Positions 53,371 through 63,575 of a stretch of 64,000 nt of DNA are shown piece by piece. The stretch comes from Pseudomonas mendocina (GTDB taxonomy: Bacteria > Pseudomonadota > Gammaproteobacteria > Pseudomonadales > Pseudomonadaceae). The notes under the pieces were generated by a model. That model was not told the origin of the DNA. It was given only the letters and a program-made list of their open reading frames with translations, and made no database searches. The DNA is taken from positions 2,480,001 to 2,544,000 of the forward strand of contig NZ_LR134290.1 of the NCBI RefSeq assembly GCF_900636545.1, written 5' to 3'. Each line of letters opens with the position of its first letter. Position 1 is the first letter of the stretch. A program made the position numbers and the translations under genes.

Positions 53371-54033
53371 TCAGCTGTCCGGATCTTGCCGATAATTGCG
53401 CTCGCGTGCCTCCTGCAGGCGTTGCCTTAGGTACTGGTCGCGAGTGAGCCCGTCGGGGACGTTCTGCTGGGCGAGTACTTCCTCGACGATGCGTTTCTCC
53501 TCGGCCTTGTAGCGTTCGAAGTTTGGGTCGGGCCGTTGTGCCAGTCTGGCTTCGCGCTCTGCACTGATGACCTGATAGCGTTTGATCAGCGCTTCGGCGC
53601 GTGTTTTCTGCTCGGCCTCGTCCTCGCTGACAGCTTTGATCAGAGCGATCTGCAGCAGCAGGGCCTCGCTCAATGCAAGCTCGCCTCTCTGTTCCATTGC
53701 GTCGAGCCCTTTGCCCAGATCTTCTGCCTGTGCTTCGCGCTTTTCGGCGTCTAGCTGTTTGGCGTGTTCGATGAAGTCTCTATAGCGCTGGTGAAATCCC
53801 AGGCGCTGTTCCTGTTGCTGGATTTCCGGGCGGGCCAGCAGTTGCAGCTGCTCCGTGCTGAGGGGCGGCGCTGCTGGCGTTGGGCTGGCTTGCGCGGCTT
53901 GAGCTGTCGGCAGCTGCTCGGGCTCGAGGCTGAGGTGTTCTTCGATGGCGGGGCGTTGCCAGTACCAGGTCAGTGTTGCGTTGCCGATCAGAAGGCAACT
54001 GCCCAATAGCAGGGCGTTACGAGGCGAGGGCAT
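53371..54033 (-). CDS. Membrane-anchored helical protein, possibly lipase-chaperone/PlcR-like
   Basis: A 220-residue protein with an N-terminal signal anchor (about residues 7-25), a proline/alanine-rich linker (about 40-57) and a long charged, helical remainder (about 60-220), rich in Glu, Arg and Gln. This layout, a membrane anchor, a PA-rich linker and an extended helical scaffold, is that of lipase-specific foldases (Lif) and of the phospholipase accessory protein PlcR. The C-terminal stretch PDGLTRDQYLRQRLQEARER recalls PlcR, but I cannot confirm it. It is convergent with the secreted hydrolase gene, so a chaperone-client link is only a guess. Confidence 0.6.
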   Translation of the reverse strand: MPSPRNALLLGSCLLIGNATLTWYWQRPAIEEHLSLEPEQLPTAQAAQASPTPAAPPLSTEQLQLLARPEIQQQEQRLGFHQRYRDFIEHAKQLDAEKREAQAEDLGKGLDAMEQRGELALSEALLLQIALIKAVSEDEAEQKTRAEALIKRYQVISAEREARLAQRPDPNFERYKAEEKRIVEEVLAQQNVPDGLTRDQYLRQRLQEARERNYRQDPDS

Positions 54034-54106
54034 AGGCAGGTTCCAGGGGGCGTCATTTGAGCTTAGGAGCTGAAAGACCGGTTTGCCTGGACAATAAACG
54101 CAGACG

Positions 54107-54131
54107 AAAAAAGCCCCGGTAGAACCGGGGC
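54107..54131 (-). terminator. Terminator of aceA
   Basis: GCCCCGGT / ACCGGGGC with an AGA loop (54113-54131) is followed on the minus strand by six T (A at 54107-54112). Confidence 0.92.
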
Positions 54132-54184
54132 GGATTAGGCAAAAAGTCTGCTGCGGATGCGTGGTCCGCAGCAGGGAACCGTTC

Positions 54185-55780
54185 TTAGTGGAACTGGTTC
54201 ATGGTGTTGTCTTTACCGCTCGCCTTCAGAGCAGCTTCGCCAGCGAAGTACTCCTTGTGGTTGTCGCCGATGTCGGAGCCAGCCATGTTCTGGTGCTTGA
54301 CGCAGGCGATACCCTGACGCAGTTCCTGACGCTGAACACCTTTCACGTAGGCCAGCATGCCCTGGTCGGCGAAGTAGCCCTTGGCCAGGTTATCGGTGGA
54401 CAGAGCCGCAGTGTGGTAGGTCGGCAGGGTGATCAGGTGGTGGAAGATGCCGGCGTGGGCAGAACCATCGCGCTGGAAGGTACGGATCTTCTCGTCGGCG
54501 ATCTGAGCCAGCTCGGTCTCGTCGTACTCGACGCTCATCAGCTTGGCGCGGTCGTAGGCGGAAACATCCTTGCCTTCGGCAACCATGGCGTCGAACACCT
54601 GCTGACGGAAGTTCAGCGTCCAGTTGAAGGACGGGCTGTTGTTGTACACCAGTTTGGCGTTCGGGATGACTTCGCGGATGCGGTCAACCATGGCCTTGAT
54701 CTGGCCAACGTGCGGCTTCTCGGTTTCGATCCACAGCAGGTCGGCGCCGTTCTGCAGGCTGGTGATGCAGTCTAGTACGCAGCGGTCTTCGCCTGTGCCC
54801 TTGCGGAACTGGAACAGGTTGGACGGCAGGCGCTTCGGACGCAGCAGTTTGCCGCCGCGGTTGATCACGACATCGCCATTGCCCAGGTCGGCAGCGGACA
54901 CTTCTTCGCAATCGAGGAAGCTGTTGTACAGGTCGCCCAGGTCGCCCGGCTCTTTGGTCACGGCGATCTGCTTGGTCAGGCCGGCACCCAGGGAGTCGGT
55001 ACGAGCGACGATCACGCCGTTGTCGATGCCCAGTTCGAGGAAGGCGTAGCGAACGGCAGCGATCTTGGCGAGGAAGTCGGCGTGAGGAACGGTCACTTTA
55101 CCGTCCTGGTGGCCGCACTGCTTCTCGTCGGAAACCTGGTTCTCGATCTGGATGCAGCAGGCACCGGCTTCGATCATGCGCTTGGCCAGCAGGTAGGTGG
55201 CTTCCGGGTTACCGAAACCGGCATCGATGTCGGCGATGATCGGGACAATGTGCGTTTCGTAGTTATCGATCTGGTTCTGGATCTCGGCAGCCTTGGCGTG
55301 GTCGCCAGCATCACGAGCGGCGTCCAGCGCGGTGAACAGCAGGTCCAGTTCGCGGCTGTCGGCCTGACGCAGGAAGGTGTACAGCTCTTCGATCAGGTCG
55401 GAGACGGCAGTCTTCTCGTGCATCGACTGGTCCGGCAGTGGGCCGAAGTCGGAGCGCAGGGCGGCAACCATCCAGCCGGACAGGTAGAGGTAGCGCTTGT
55501 TGGTGGTCTTCAGGTGCTTCTTGATCGAGATCAGCTTCTGCTGACCGATGAAGCCGTGCCAGCAGCCCAGGGACTGGGTGTAGACGGAGGAGTCGGCGTC
55601 GTACTCTTCCATATCCTTGCGCATGATGTCAGCGGTGTACTGAGCGATTTCCAGACCGGTCTTGAAGCGGTTCTGAGCGCGCATACGGGCGACGGACTCG
55701 GGGTTGATAGCGCTCCAGCTGCTGCCGAACTTCTCTTTCAGAGCGGCTACAGCCTTGATGTCGTTTTGATATGCGGACAT
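54185..55780 (-). CDS. aceA: Isocitrate lyase
   Basis: A 531-residue isocitrate lyase of the large Pseudomonas type, the first enzyme of the glyoxylate shunt, splitting isocitrate into succinate and glyoxylate for growth on acetate and fatty acids. The signature with the catalytic cysteine is SDEKQCGHQDGK (C222). IIADIDAGFGNPEATYLLA is the metal-binding strand, and WIETEKPHVGQIKAM and NNSPSFNWTLNFRQQV are active-site segments. The ATG at 55780 follows AAGGATTGACC. It is monocistronic, with a long leader of about 370 bases from the candidate promoter. Confidence 0.96.
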   Translation of the reverse strand: MSAYQNDIKAVAALKEKFGSSWSAINPESVARMRAQNRFKTGLEIAQYTADIMRKDMEEYDADSSVYTQSLGCWHGFIGQQKLISIKKHLKTTNKRYLYLSGWMVAALRSDFGPLPDQSMHEKTAVSDLIEELYTFLRQADSRELDLLFTALDAARDAGDHAKAAEIQNQIDNYETHIVPIIADIDAGFGNPEATYLLAKRMIEAGACCIQIENQVSDEKQCGHQDGKVTVPHADFLAKIAAVRYAFLELGIDNGVIVARTDSLGAGLTKQIAVTKEPGDLGDLYNSFLDCEEVSAADLGNGDVVINRGGKLLRPKRLPSNLFQFRKGTGEDRCVLDCITSLQNGADLLWIETEKPHVGQIKAMVDRIREVIPNAKLVYNNSPSFNWTLNFRQQVFDAMVAEGKDVSAYDRAKLMSVEYDETELAQIADEKIRTFQRDGSAHAGIFHHLITLPTYHTAALSTDNLAKGYFADQGMLAYVKGVQRQELRQGIACVKHQNMAGSDIGDNHKEYFAGEAALKASGKDNTMNQFH

Positions 55781-56155
55781 GGTCAATCCTTCAAGAAATG
55801 TGTTGGTTGAGCACCGACTACCCACGCAATGCGTGCACGGATGCAGCGGCTGCGGGAGGCTTCCACTTTGACGGCGGGGAAAACGGCTGGGGCGAGGATT
55901 GACCGCGAGGAGGGGGGATGTGGCGAACAGTTCGAGAACGTCGCATTTACCGGTTGGCTCGTGGAAACCTTGGGCAACCTGCTGGGCTTTCGATCTGTCT
56001 GACGCTAAACGCTTCCCCGTCCCTCAGGACAACTTCGTTCCAGTCGCAACCTCGTCGTACGGCCTTGTGGGCTGTTGGGACACGGACCGCTACGAAGTAC
56101 TTCGTGAACGATCTGGAGATCCTTTTCAGGACCCCTGGCTAGCGGGAGCGAGGCC
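55781..56155 (-). other. Long untranslated leader of aceA
   Basis: If the promoter at 56156-56184 is used, about 370 bases lie between the start of transcription and aceA. I see no convincing gene here. It contains a perfect 14-base palindrome, ACGAAGTACTTCGT (56092-56105), and a small hairpin CACGCAATGCGTG near 55824. Short frames on both strands have no family resemblance. Confidence 0.45.
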
Positions 56156-56184
56156 ATCATGCCTCTGGGGAAATGCTTCGTCAA
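56156..56184 (-). promoter_or_regulatory. Candidate sigma-70 promoter of aceA
   Basis: On the minus strand TTGACG (56184-56179) and CATGAT (56161-56156) are separated by exactly 17 bases. The -35 matches five of six positions and the -10 four of six. The operator-like palindrome at 56191-56216 lies directly upstream. Confidence 0.6.
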
Positions 56185-56190
56185 ACGTTT

Positions 56191-56216
56191 TGTAGTGGTT
56201 TTTTAAAACTACTACA
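56191..56216. promoter_or_regulatory. Operator-like inverted repeat upstream of aceA
   Basis: A 26-base near-palindrome starts TGTAGT and ends ACTACA, with 11 of 13 position pairs matching around an AT-rich centre. It lies seven bases upstream of the candidate -35. I recall TGTAGT/ACTACA half-sites for RccR, an RpiR-family regulator reported to control aceA and other carbon genes in Pseudomonas; the spacing needs checking. Confidence 0.6.
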
Positions 56217-56341
56217 TATTCATTCGGCGACTGCATGGTCACGCGTGGTGGCCCATGGGGCGGGCGTTTCAGGCAATTTGCGGGTTGTGCGGCTTGTCCA
56301 TCGTTCTTGAGGCTCAGGAGCATTCGACTTTGGTCGCAGCG

Positions 56342-57151
56342 TCAGTCGAGAGCTTCGACCTTAAGGCGCAGCGACATGTCCTCGCGACCTTGAGTGGTGT
56401 GCCGGCGTAGTACATCGCGACCGCTGGAACTGGTCTCCTCGCTGACGCCGCCCAGGGTTATCCATTCGCCCAGGCGACCACTGACGCGCGTGTCGGTGCT
56501 CTGCACATCGACCACCCCGGGACGATGATCATTCATCCGGTCACGCTGGCTGCTGATGGAAACGTGCACCAACTCGCCGGTGAGGCTGGCCGTCACGTAG
56601 AAGCCGCGGGTCATGTCGCGGTATTGGGTGTCTTGGTAGACCTGGCCGTAGGGGCCGGTGCTGGTGGTGGTCAACGGCACGCTCTGGCCGACCTGAATCA
56701 GCGCCGGATAGCCTTCGGTTGCTTGTACCTGCTGGGTGCCGCCACCACGGCTGTCGGTACTGCGGCGGATGATGCGCACCTGGTCGCGGCCGTTGACTTC
56801 GCCACGGCCAACCTGGACCTCTGCATTGCCTGCGCTGAGGGTGCCATCGACCCTGTAGCCGCGGTCGTTCTGATAGTTGCTGTCGGCACTTTCCACCGTG
56901 ATCAGCAGGCGGCGCGGGCGGGTGTCGAGCTGCTGCAGGAGCACGCGAACTTCACCGATCTTGGCCGGTGAGGCGTTGACGATCAGCTGGTTGCCGTAGG
57001 CGCTAACCTTGCCCTCGTTGCCGAGCATCGACTGCACCACGCCGAGCACGTCGTCGGCGGTGCGGTAATTCAGCGGGATCACCTCGGTCGCGGCTTGCAA
57101 AGGCAGGCACAGGCCGAGAAGCAGGGCGGCGAACAGCGTGCGCAAGGTCAT
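56342..57151 (-). CDS. Secretin N-domain protein without channel domain
   Basis: A 269-residue exported protein. The signal peptide ends near PLQA-ATEV (residue 21). A secretin short N-domain (NolW-like) follows, with VIPLNYRTADDVLGVVQSML, IVNASPAKIGEVRVLLQQLD and PRRLLITVESA. The rest (about 90-269) resembles the start of the secretin core (LIQVGQSVPLTT, YVTASLTGELVHVSIS, LGEWITLGGVSEE) but is too short to form the full outer-membrane gate. So it is either a truncated secretin-like protein with its own role or a periplasmic ring-forming protein. Its start overlaps the preceding gene (ATGA). Close relatives are conserved beside aceA in Pseudomonas as far as I recall. Confidence 0.75.
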   Translation of the reverse strand: MTLRTLFAALLLGLCLPLQAATEVIPLNYRTADDVLGVVQSMLGNEGKVSAYGNQLIVNASPAKIGEVRVLLQQLDTRPRRLLITVESADSNYQNDRGYRVDGTLSAGNAEVQVGRGEVNGRDQVRIIRRSTDSRGGGTQQVQATEGYPALIQVGQSVPLTTTSTGPYGQVYQDTQYRDMTRGFYVTASLTGELVHVSISSQRDRMNDHRPGVVDVQSTDTRVSGRLGEWITLGGVSEETSSSGRDVLRRHTTQGREDMSLRLKVEALD

Positions 57152-57789
57152 AGCAGGAAGCTCCGCAAGTCAGGGTCGGTAATGCTGGTGTCCCAGGCCT
57201 GATCGAACTGGGCCTGGCGCTGGCGCACGCGCGCCGGATCGTTGTACAGGGTGTAGCCGGACTGCTGATCGAGTTCTGGGCGCAAGAACAAGCCTCTGTC
57301 GTCGGCGATCAGGAAGGCCAGTTCATCACTGGCGTAGTCCGGGTTGAGTTTGCGGATATGCAGATTGGAGGACAGCCGACGCGATAGGGCGAGCAGGCGA
57401 TGGCCTTCCTTCACCGCACGGGTTGGATCGCGCAGCAGGATACGCAGGCGCGCCCGCGGGCTGTTCAGCAGGAAGCGGGTGCAGGCCTGCTGCACGCTGC
57501 TGTGGTGATAAAGCCAGGGCTCGAGATCGTCGGTATACAGGCACAGGTTGCGCTGGGCCTGCTGTATCAGTGCCAGGACATGCGCGCGCGCTTCCTGCGG
57601 TTTGCTGAAGCGCTCCAGGTGCTCATGCTGGCCGAGGGTGAACGGAGCGGGTTCCCATTGCGCCGCATCCGCCGTGACGGATTCGGGGTTATGCACGGCA
57701 AAACGCCCCGGCGACTCGAATTCGATGGCCGCCAGTTCAATGGGAACTGGCGTATCGATCGGGTCGACCGGGGCGTCTTTTTCGTTCAT
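57148..57789 (-). CDS. Conserved protein of unknown function (DUF7931-type, degenerate PLD-like)
   Basis: A 213-residue soluble protein with no signal peptide. From about residue 75 the pattern is ALIQQAQRNLCLYTDDLEPW, ARLRILLRDPTRAVKEGHRL, ELAFLIADDRGLFLRPE and a final FDQAWDTSITDPDLR. This resembles the core strands and helices of phospholipase-D-fold proteins but lacks the HKD catalytic motif, so it is probably not an enzyme of that type. It lies eight bases after the GNAT gene and overlaps the secretin-like gene by four bases. The function is not known. Confidence 0.75.
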   Translation of the reverse strand: MNEKDAPVDPIDTPVPIELAAIEFESPGRFAVHNPESVTADAAQWEPAPFTLGQHEHLERFSKPQEARAHVLALIQQAQRNLCLYTDDLEPWLYHHSSVQQACTRFLLNSPRARLRILLRDPTRAVKEGHRLLALSRRLSSNLHIRKLNPDYASDELAFLIADDRGLFLRPELDQQSGYTLYNDPARVRQRQAQFDQAWDTSITDPDLRSFLL

Positions 57790-57797
57790 CTGGGTCT

Positions 57798-58223
57798 CTA
57801 CTGGCTGGTGCGCACCATATCTACGTGCGGTATGCCGGCGTCGAGGTACTCTTCGCTGACAATCCTGAAGCCTAGCCTTTCATAGAACGGCGTCGCGTGC
57901 ACCTGAGCGGTGAGCATTTGCTGATGCAGGCCGCGTTTTTCCGCTTCTGCGATCACCGCCTGCATCAGTTTCTCGCCGACCTTGAGGCCGCGCCAGTCCT
58001 TCAGTACCGAGACACGACCGATATGGCCATCCGGCAGCAGGCGCGCGGTGCCAACCGGGTAGTCACCTTCCTCTGCGAGAAAGTGCACGGCCTCGGTATC
58101 TTCGGCGTCCCACTCCAGTTCCGGCGGCACCGATTGCTCGGCGACGAATACGCTGTCGCGGATACGACGAAGCTCGGCATTGTCCCTATGCCAGTCCGCG
58201 ACTCGGACGGAGATCTCACTCAT
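57798..58223 (-). CDS. GNAT-family N-acetyltransferase
   Basis: A 141-residue single-domain GNAT enzyme of the ElaA/YjcF-like group. Motif A is HIGRVSVLKDWRGLKVGEKL, with the RGLKVG pyrophosphate loop, and the C-terminal ATPFYERLGFRIVSEEYLDA and GIPHVDMVR are typical of this subgroup. The substrate is not known. The ATG at 58223 overlaps the end of roxA by eight bases, so translation is probably coupled. A longer frame to 58322 is inside roxA. Confidence 0.9.
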   Translation of the reverse strand: MSEISVRVADWHRDNAELRRIRDSVFVAEQSVPPELEWDAEDTEAVHFLAEEGDYPVGTARLLPDGHIGRVSVLKDWRGLKVGEKLMQAVIAEAEKRGLHQQMLTAQVHATPFYERLGFRIVSEEYLDAGIPHVDMVRTSQ

Positions 58224-59382
58224 CGGCAAATCCCAGGCTGCCTTGTTTGACCAGTTCCCACAGCAGGGTACGCCCCTCGTCGTCGGCCAGCCAGGCACCG
58301 AGGTTTTCCACATGTAACGCATCGGCGCTGCAGATCAGCTTCAATAGCTCACGCAGGTGGGCCGAAACCAGGCGGCTCTGGCCACTGGCGAACAGCACCA
58401 GATCTTCACCGACTTCCGACCAGGCCATGCGCGCGCTGGGGTTGCGGATCAGGATCGCGCCATCTTCCAGGGCGCCGAGGAAGTCTTCTTCCTCGATCTC
58501 GATGCCGGCGACCAGTTCCGGGTACTTGGGCTCGGTCATGAACTGGCCGAACCAGGTCATCAGCAGGCGCTCGTCGCTCATGTGTTCGTTGAGCAGGGCC
58601 TTGAGGCGCTCCAGAGCGTCGCGCTGGATCTGGTTGGGATCCTCGCTTGGCTGGATGTCGGCATCGCTGTAGCGCTCTTCGTCGGGCAGGAACTGGCCGA
58701 GGAAGTCAGTGAAATGGGTCAGTACTTCAGCGGCGCTCGGCGCGCGGAAGCCCACGGAATAGGTCATGCAATCATCCTCAGCGGTGCCACAGTGGGCGAG
58801 GCAGGGCGGCAGGTAAAGCATGTCGCCGGGTGCCAACACCCATTCATCGGTTGGTTCGAATTGAGCCAGGATCTTCAGATCGGCGTGGGGGAGCAGCGGG
58901 CTGTCGGCATCGCACATCTGGCCAATTTGCCAGCGGCGATGGCCGTGAGCCTGCAGCAGGAATACGTCGTAGTTGTCGAAATGCGGGCCGACACCGCCGC
59001 CGGGGGCAGCGAAGCTGATCATCAGGTCATCGATGCGCCACTTGGGCAGGAACTTGAAGTCTTCCAGCAGCTCGGCCACTTCCGGGACGAACTGGTCGAC
59101 GGCCTGTACCAGCAGCGTCCAGTCGCGCTCGGGCAAATCCTGGAAGGTGTCCTCGTTGAACGGGCCGCGCTGCAGTTCCCAGGGGCGCTCACCATGCTCG
59201 ATCACCAGGCGCGACTCGACTTCTTCTTCCAGCGCCAGGCCGGCCAGTTCATCCGGGCTGATCGGGCTTTCGAAGTCAGGAATGGCCTGGCGCACCAGCA
59301 GCGGTTTTTTCTGCCAGTAGTCGCGCAAAAATTCACGGGCTGTGAGGCCACCCAGCAATTGCAGCGGAGTATCAGGATTCAT
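58216..59382 (-). CDS. roxA: Ribosomal protein uL16 arginine 3-hydroxylase (JmjC-type)
   Basis: A 388-residue Fe(II)/2-oxoglutarate oxygenase of the YcfD/RoxA family, which hydroxylates an arginine of ribosomal protein uL16. The cupin iron triad is visible as H134 and D136 (GPHFDNYDVF) and H197 (CLAHCGTAED). The N-terminal JmjC barrel is followed by a dimerisation region and a C-terminal winged-helix domain, as in YcfD. It heads an operon with GNAT, DUF7931-type and secretin-like genes, sitting about 80 bases downstream of purB, whose terminator separates them. Confidence 0.93.
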   Translation of the reverse strand: MNPDTPLQLLGGLTAREFLRDYWQKKPLLVRQAIPDFESPISPDELAGLALEEEVESRLVIEHGERPWELQRGPFNEDTFQDLPERDWTLLVQAVDQFVPEVAELLEDFKFLPKWRIDDLMISFAAPGGGVGPHFDNYDVFLLQAHGHRRWQIGQMCDADSPLLPHADLKILAQFEPTDEWVLAPGDMLYLPPCLAHCGTAEDDCMTYSVGFRAPSAAEVLTHFTDFLGQFLPDEERYSDADIQPSEDPNQIQRDALERLKALLNEHMSDERLLMTWFGQFMTEPKYPELVAGIEIEEEDFLGALEDGAILIRNPSARMAWSEVGEDLVLFASGQSRLVSAHLRELLKLICSADALHVENLGAWLADDEGRTLLWELVKQGSLGFADE

Positions 59383-59412
59383 CAGTAAGCCCTTGAAATA
59401 GATAAAAACCTT

Positions 59413-59442
59413 AAAACAAAAACGCCCGGCTCAGCCGGGCGT
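59413..59442 (-). terminator. Terminator of purB
   Basis: ACGCCCGGC / GCCGGGCGT with a TCA loop (59422-59442) is followed on the minus strand by TTTTTGTTTT. It separates purB from roxA. Confidence 0.9.
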
Positions 59443-59460
59443 CCTCGAGGCTGATCGCGC

Positions 59461-60951
<1,491 letters not shown>

Positions 60952-60979
60952 TCATACATGAAAACCAGAACTTGGCCGC

Positions 60980-61843
60980 CTATGCCCTGCGTCTTGCGAC
61001 CGATAACAGACTGGCGGCAAAGATCAGCGCCGCACCGAGCAGTGACAAGGTGTCTGGCGTCTCGCCCCAGAGCAGCCAGGCGATGAGGCCGGCGAAGACG
61101 ATGGCCAGATAGGCGACTGGCCCGATCAGTCCGGGTGGAGCCAGGCCGTAGGCGCGTGACATGATCACCTGGCTGGCGGTGGCCAGCAGGCCGATGCCCA
61201 GCAGCCAGCCAAGCTGGTTGGCGTCCAGTGGCTGCCAGCTCCAGGTCAGCGGAATGGCGGAAAACAGCGCGGAAAACAGCGAGAAATAGAAAACGATGCG
61301 GGTAGCCGGCTCGCTGTCGCTCATTTCGCGGATGGAGACGAAGGCGAATGCGGCCAGCAGGCTGGCGGCCAGGCCAAACAGGGCGGGCCCCTCGAACAGA
61401 GCGCTGCTGGGCTTGGCCACCAGCAGTACCCCGCACAGGCCGATCAGGCTGCTGATCAGCATCCGTCGAGTCAGCGGCTCCTTCAGCCAGATATGTGCGA
61501 TCAGCGGAGTGAAGACGGGAGCTGAATAGGTGAACAGCATGGCGTCGGCCAGTGGCAGGTGGGCAATGGCGTAGAAGAAGCAGTACATCGCCGCCAGGCC
61601 GTAGGTGGTGCGCCACAGGTGGGACTTAAGGCGTGTCGTGCGTAGCGGGCGAACGCCGCGCACCAGCAGCAAGGGCAGGAAGAACAGCACACCAACCAGG
61701 TTACGGAAGAAGACTACCGACTCGTTGTTGACGCTGGCGGATATCTCGCGGATGCCGACTCCGGTGAAGGCGAACAACAGTGCCGAGAGCGCCAGCAGCA
61801 GGGCACCCTGAAGGGGTTTGACGCTGCGGCTGGCGGGCTCCAT
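60980..61843 (-). CDS. EamA-type DMT-superfamily transporter
   Basis: A 287-residue inner-membrane transporter of the drug/metabolite superfamily with two EamA repeats and about ten helices. Marks are ALLFAFTGVGIREISASVNN, MLFTYSAPVFTPLIAHIWLK and LTRRMLISSLIGLCGVLLVA. Substrates of this group include amino acids, nucleosides and pigments; none can be assigned here. Its ATG lies two bases after the hflD stop, so it is part of the mnmA-hflD operon. I recall no DMT gene in this slot in P. aeruginosa PAO1, so it may be an insertion in this lineage. Confidence 0.9.
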   Translation of the reverse strand: MEPASRSVKPLQGALLLALSALLFAFTGVGIREISASVNNESVVFFRNLVGVLFFLPLLLVRGVRPLRTTRLKSHLWRTTYGLAAMYCFFYAIAHLPLADAMLFTYSAPVFTPLIAHIWLKEPLTRRMLISSLIGLCGVLLVAKPSSALFEGPALFGLAASLLAAFAFVSIREMSDSEPATRIVFYFSLFSALFSAIPLTWSWQPLDANQLGWLLGIGLLATASQVIMSRAYGLAPPGLIGPVAYLAIVFAGLIAWLLWGETPDTLSLLGAALIFAASLLSVARRRA

Positions 61844-61845
61844 GG

Positions 61846-62466
61846 TCAGTTTCGCGTCATGTCGTAGAGCGCCTTGAGCAGCTTGCCGCGACTGAACACC
61901 AACTGCCAGCGGTGGCCGCCGAGCTGACGCCAGAGGCGCGCCGAACGAATGCCTGCGAGCAGTAGCGCGCGAATTTTCGCCGCATTGCTAGGCTGCTGCA
62001 GGAAGCGCATGTCGCCATGCACCTGGATACGTTGGCGGAAGGTGCTGATGGTGTCCTGGTACAGGCCACCGCAGGCGGCGATGACGTTGTCATGCACCAG
62101 GCCGAAGTGCTCGACCTGCTGCTGAATCTGGTCCAGGCGACTGCCCATCACCTGCAGCATGTCGCTGCGTTTATCCAGTTGCCGTTCCAGCCCGATCATC
62201 GCCAGGGAGTAGCGCAGCGGCTCGCGCTGCAGGGCAGACGGGTTGCGCTCCAGCGAGCTGATCAGCGCGCGATAGCCATCACGCAGGTTGAGGTCGTCAC
62301 CACCGTACACGTCCAGTGTGGTTTTCGGATCGCGCACCAGCAGACTGCCGAGCATGCAGCCCATCGAGGCTTCACTGACCTGGCCGGTGCGGGCGATCTT
62401 GTCGGCCAGTACGGCGGCTTCGAAGACGGCGCCGAGCGCGACCAACTGCTCCTGCATCGGGCTCAT
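61846..62466 (-). CDS. hflD: High frequency lysogenization protein HflD homologue
   Basis: A 206-residue helical protein of the HflD/YcfC family, named for modulation of CII-dependent lambda lysogeny in E. coli. Family marks are [35 protein letters not shown] and [13 protein letters not shown]. The gene overlaps the mnmA stop (ATGA), the standard mnmA-hflD arrangement in gamma-proteobacteria. The cellular role outside lambda is unclear. Confidence 0.94.
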   Translation of the reverse strand: MSPMQEQLVALGAVFEAAVLADKIARTGQVSEASMGCMLGSLLVRDPKTTLDVYGGDDLNLRDGYRALISSLERNPSALQREPLRYSLAMIGLERQLDKRSDMLQVMGSRLDQIQQQVEHFGLVHDNVIAACGGLYQDTISTFRQRIQVHGDMRFLQQPSNAAKIRALLLAGIRSARLWRQLGGHRWQLVFSRGKLLKALYDMTRN

Positions 62467-63575
62467 CGGGCGTCCTCGTACCAGGCTTCTGCGGTTTCGA
62501 TCACGCCGCCGCCGAGGCACACCTCGCCGTCGTAGAACACCACGGACTGCCCCGGGGTCACAGCGCGCTGCGGTTCATCGAACACGGCGCGATAGCCGGT
62601 CTCGGTCTTCTCCAGGGTGCAGAGCTGGTCACTCTGGCGGTAGCGCACCTTGGCGGTGAGGCGGCGCGGGCTGCTCAGGTCCACTGGGTTGACCCAGTAG
62701 ATTTCCGAGGCGAGCAGGGCGCGGGAGAACAGCCAGGGGTGTGCGTTGCCCTGGCCGACGATCAGCACATTGCGCGTCAGGTCCTTGCGCAGCACGTACC
62801 AGGGATCATCGCTGGCGTCCTTGAGGCCGCCGATGCCGAGGCCCTGGCGTTGGCCGATGGTGTGATACATCAGGCCGTGATGGCGGCCGATGACCTGGCC
62901 TTCCGTGGTTTCGATGTCGCCCGGCTGCGCCGGCAGATACTGCTTGAGGAAATCGCTGAAGCGGCGCTCACCGATGAAGCAGATGCCGGTGGAGTCCTTC
63001 TTCTTTGCGGTGGCCAGCTCGTATTTCTCGGCGATGGCGCGCACCTGCGGTTTTTCCAGTTCGCCGACCGGGAACAGGGTCTTGGCGATCTGCACGCCGC
63101 CGACGGCGTGCAGGAAGTAGCTCTGGTCCTTGTTCGGGTCGAGGCCCTTGAGCAGTTCGGTACGGCCATCGATATCGCGGCGACGCACATAATGGCCGGT
63201 GGCGATCAGGTCGGCGCCGAGGCTCAGGGCGTAGTCGAGAAAGGCTTTGAACTTGATTTCGCGATTGCACAGGATGTCCGGGTTCGGTGTACGCCCGGCC
63301 TTGTATTCGGCCAGGAAGTGTTCGAACACGTTGTCCCAGTATTCGGCGGCGAAGTTGGCGGTGTGCAGCTTGATGCCGATGCGGTCGCATACGGCCTGGG
63401 CGTCGGCCAGGTCATCCATGGCGGTGCAGTATTCGGTGCCGTCGTCTTCGTCCCAGTTCTTCATGAACAGGCCTTCGACCTGGTAACCCTGCTCCATCAG
63501 CAGCAGGGCGGAAACGGACGAGTCGACGCCGCCGGACATGCCGACGATCACGCGTTGGGTGCTAGGTGCTTGCAT
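62463..63575 (-). CDS. mnmA: tRNA-specific 2-thiouridylase MnmA
   Basis: A 370-residue enzyme that makes the 2-thio group of (c)mnm5s2U34 in tRNA for Lys, Glu and Gln. The ATP PP-loop is [16 protein letters not shown] (residues 11-26). The catalytic cysteines are C103 ([12 protein letters not shown]) and C199 ([13 protein letters not shown]), the same spacing as in E. coli MnmA. It is the first gene of the mnmA-hflD-DMT operon, with the Nudix gene upstream on the same strand. Confidence 0.96.
   Translation of the reverse strand: MQAPSTQRVIVGMSGGVDSSVSALLLMEQGYQVEGLFMKNWDEDDGTEYCTAMDDLADAQAVCDRIGIKLHTANFAAEYWDNVFEHFLAEYKAGRTPNPDILCNREIKFKAFLDYALSLGADLIATGHYVRRRDIDGRTELLKGLDPNKDQSYFLHAVGGVQIAKTLFPVGELEKPQVRAIAEKYELATAKKKDSTGICFIGERRFSDFLKQYLPAQPGDIETTEGQVIGRHHGLMYHTIGQRQGLGIGGLKDASDDPWYVLRKDLTRNVLIVGQGNAHPWLFSRALLASEIYWVNPVDLSSPRRLTAKVRYRQSDQLCTLEKTETGYRAVFDEPQRAVTPGQSVVFYDGEVCLGGGVIETAEAWYEDAR

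Noticed and set aside
55899..56195. A 98-codon open frame opposite the aceA leader
   Set aside because: No ribosome site, no homology and it overlaps the likely promoter and operator.
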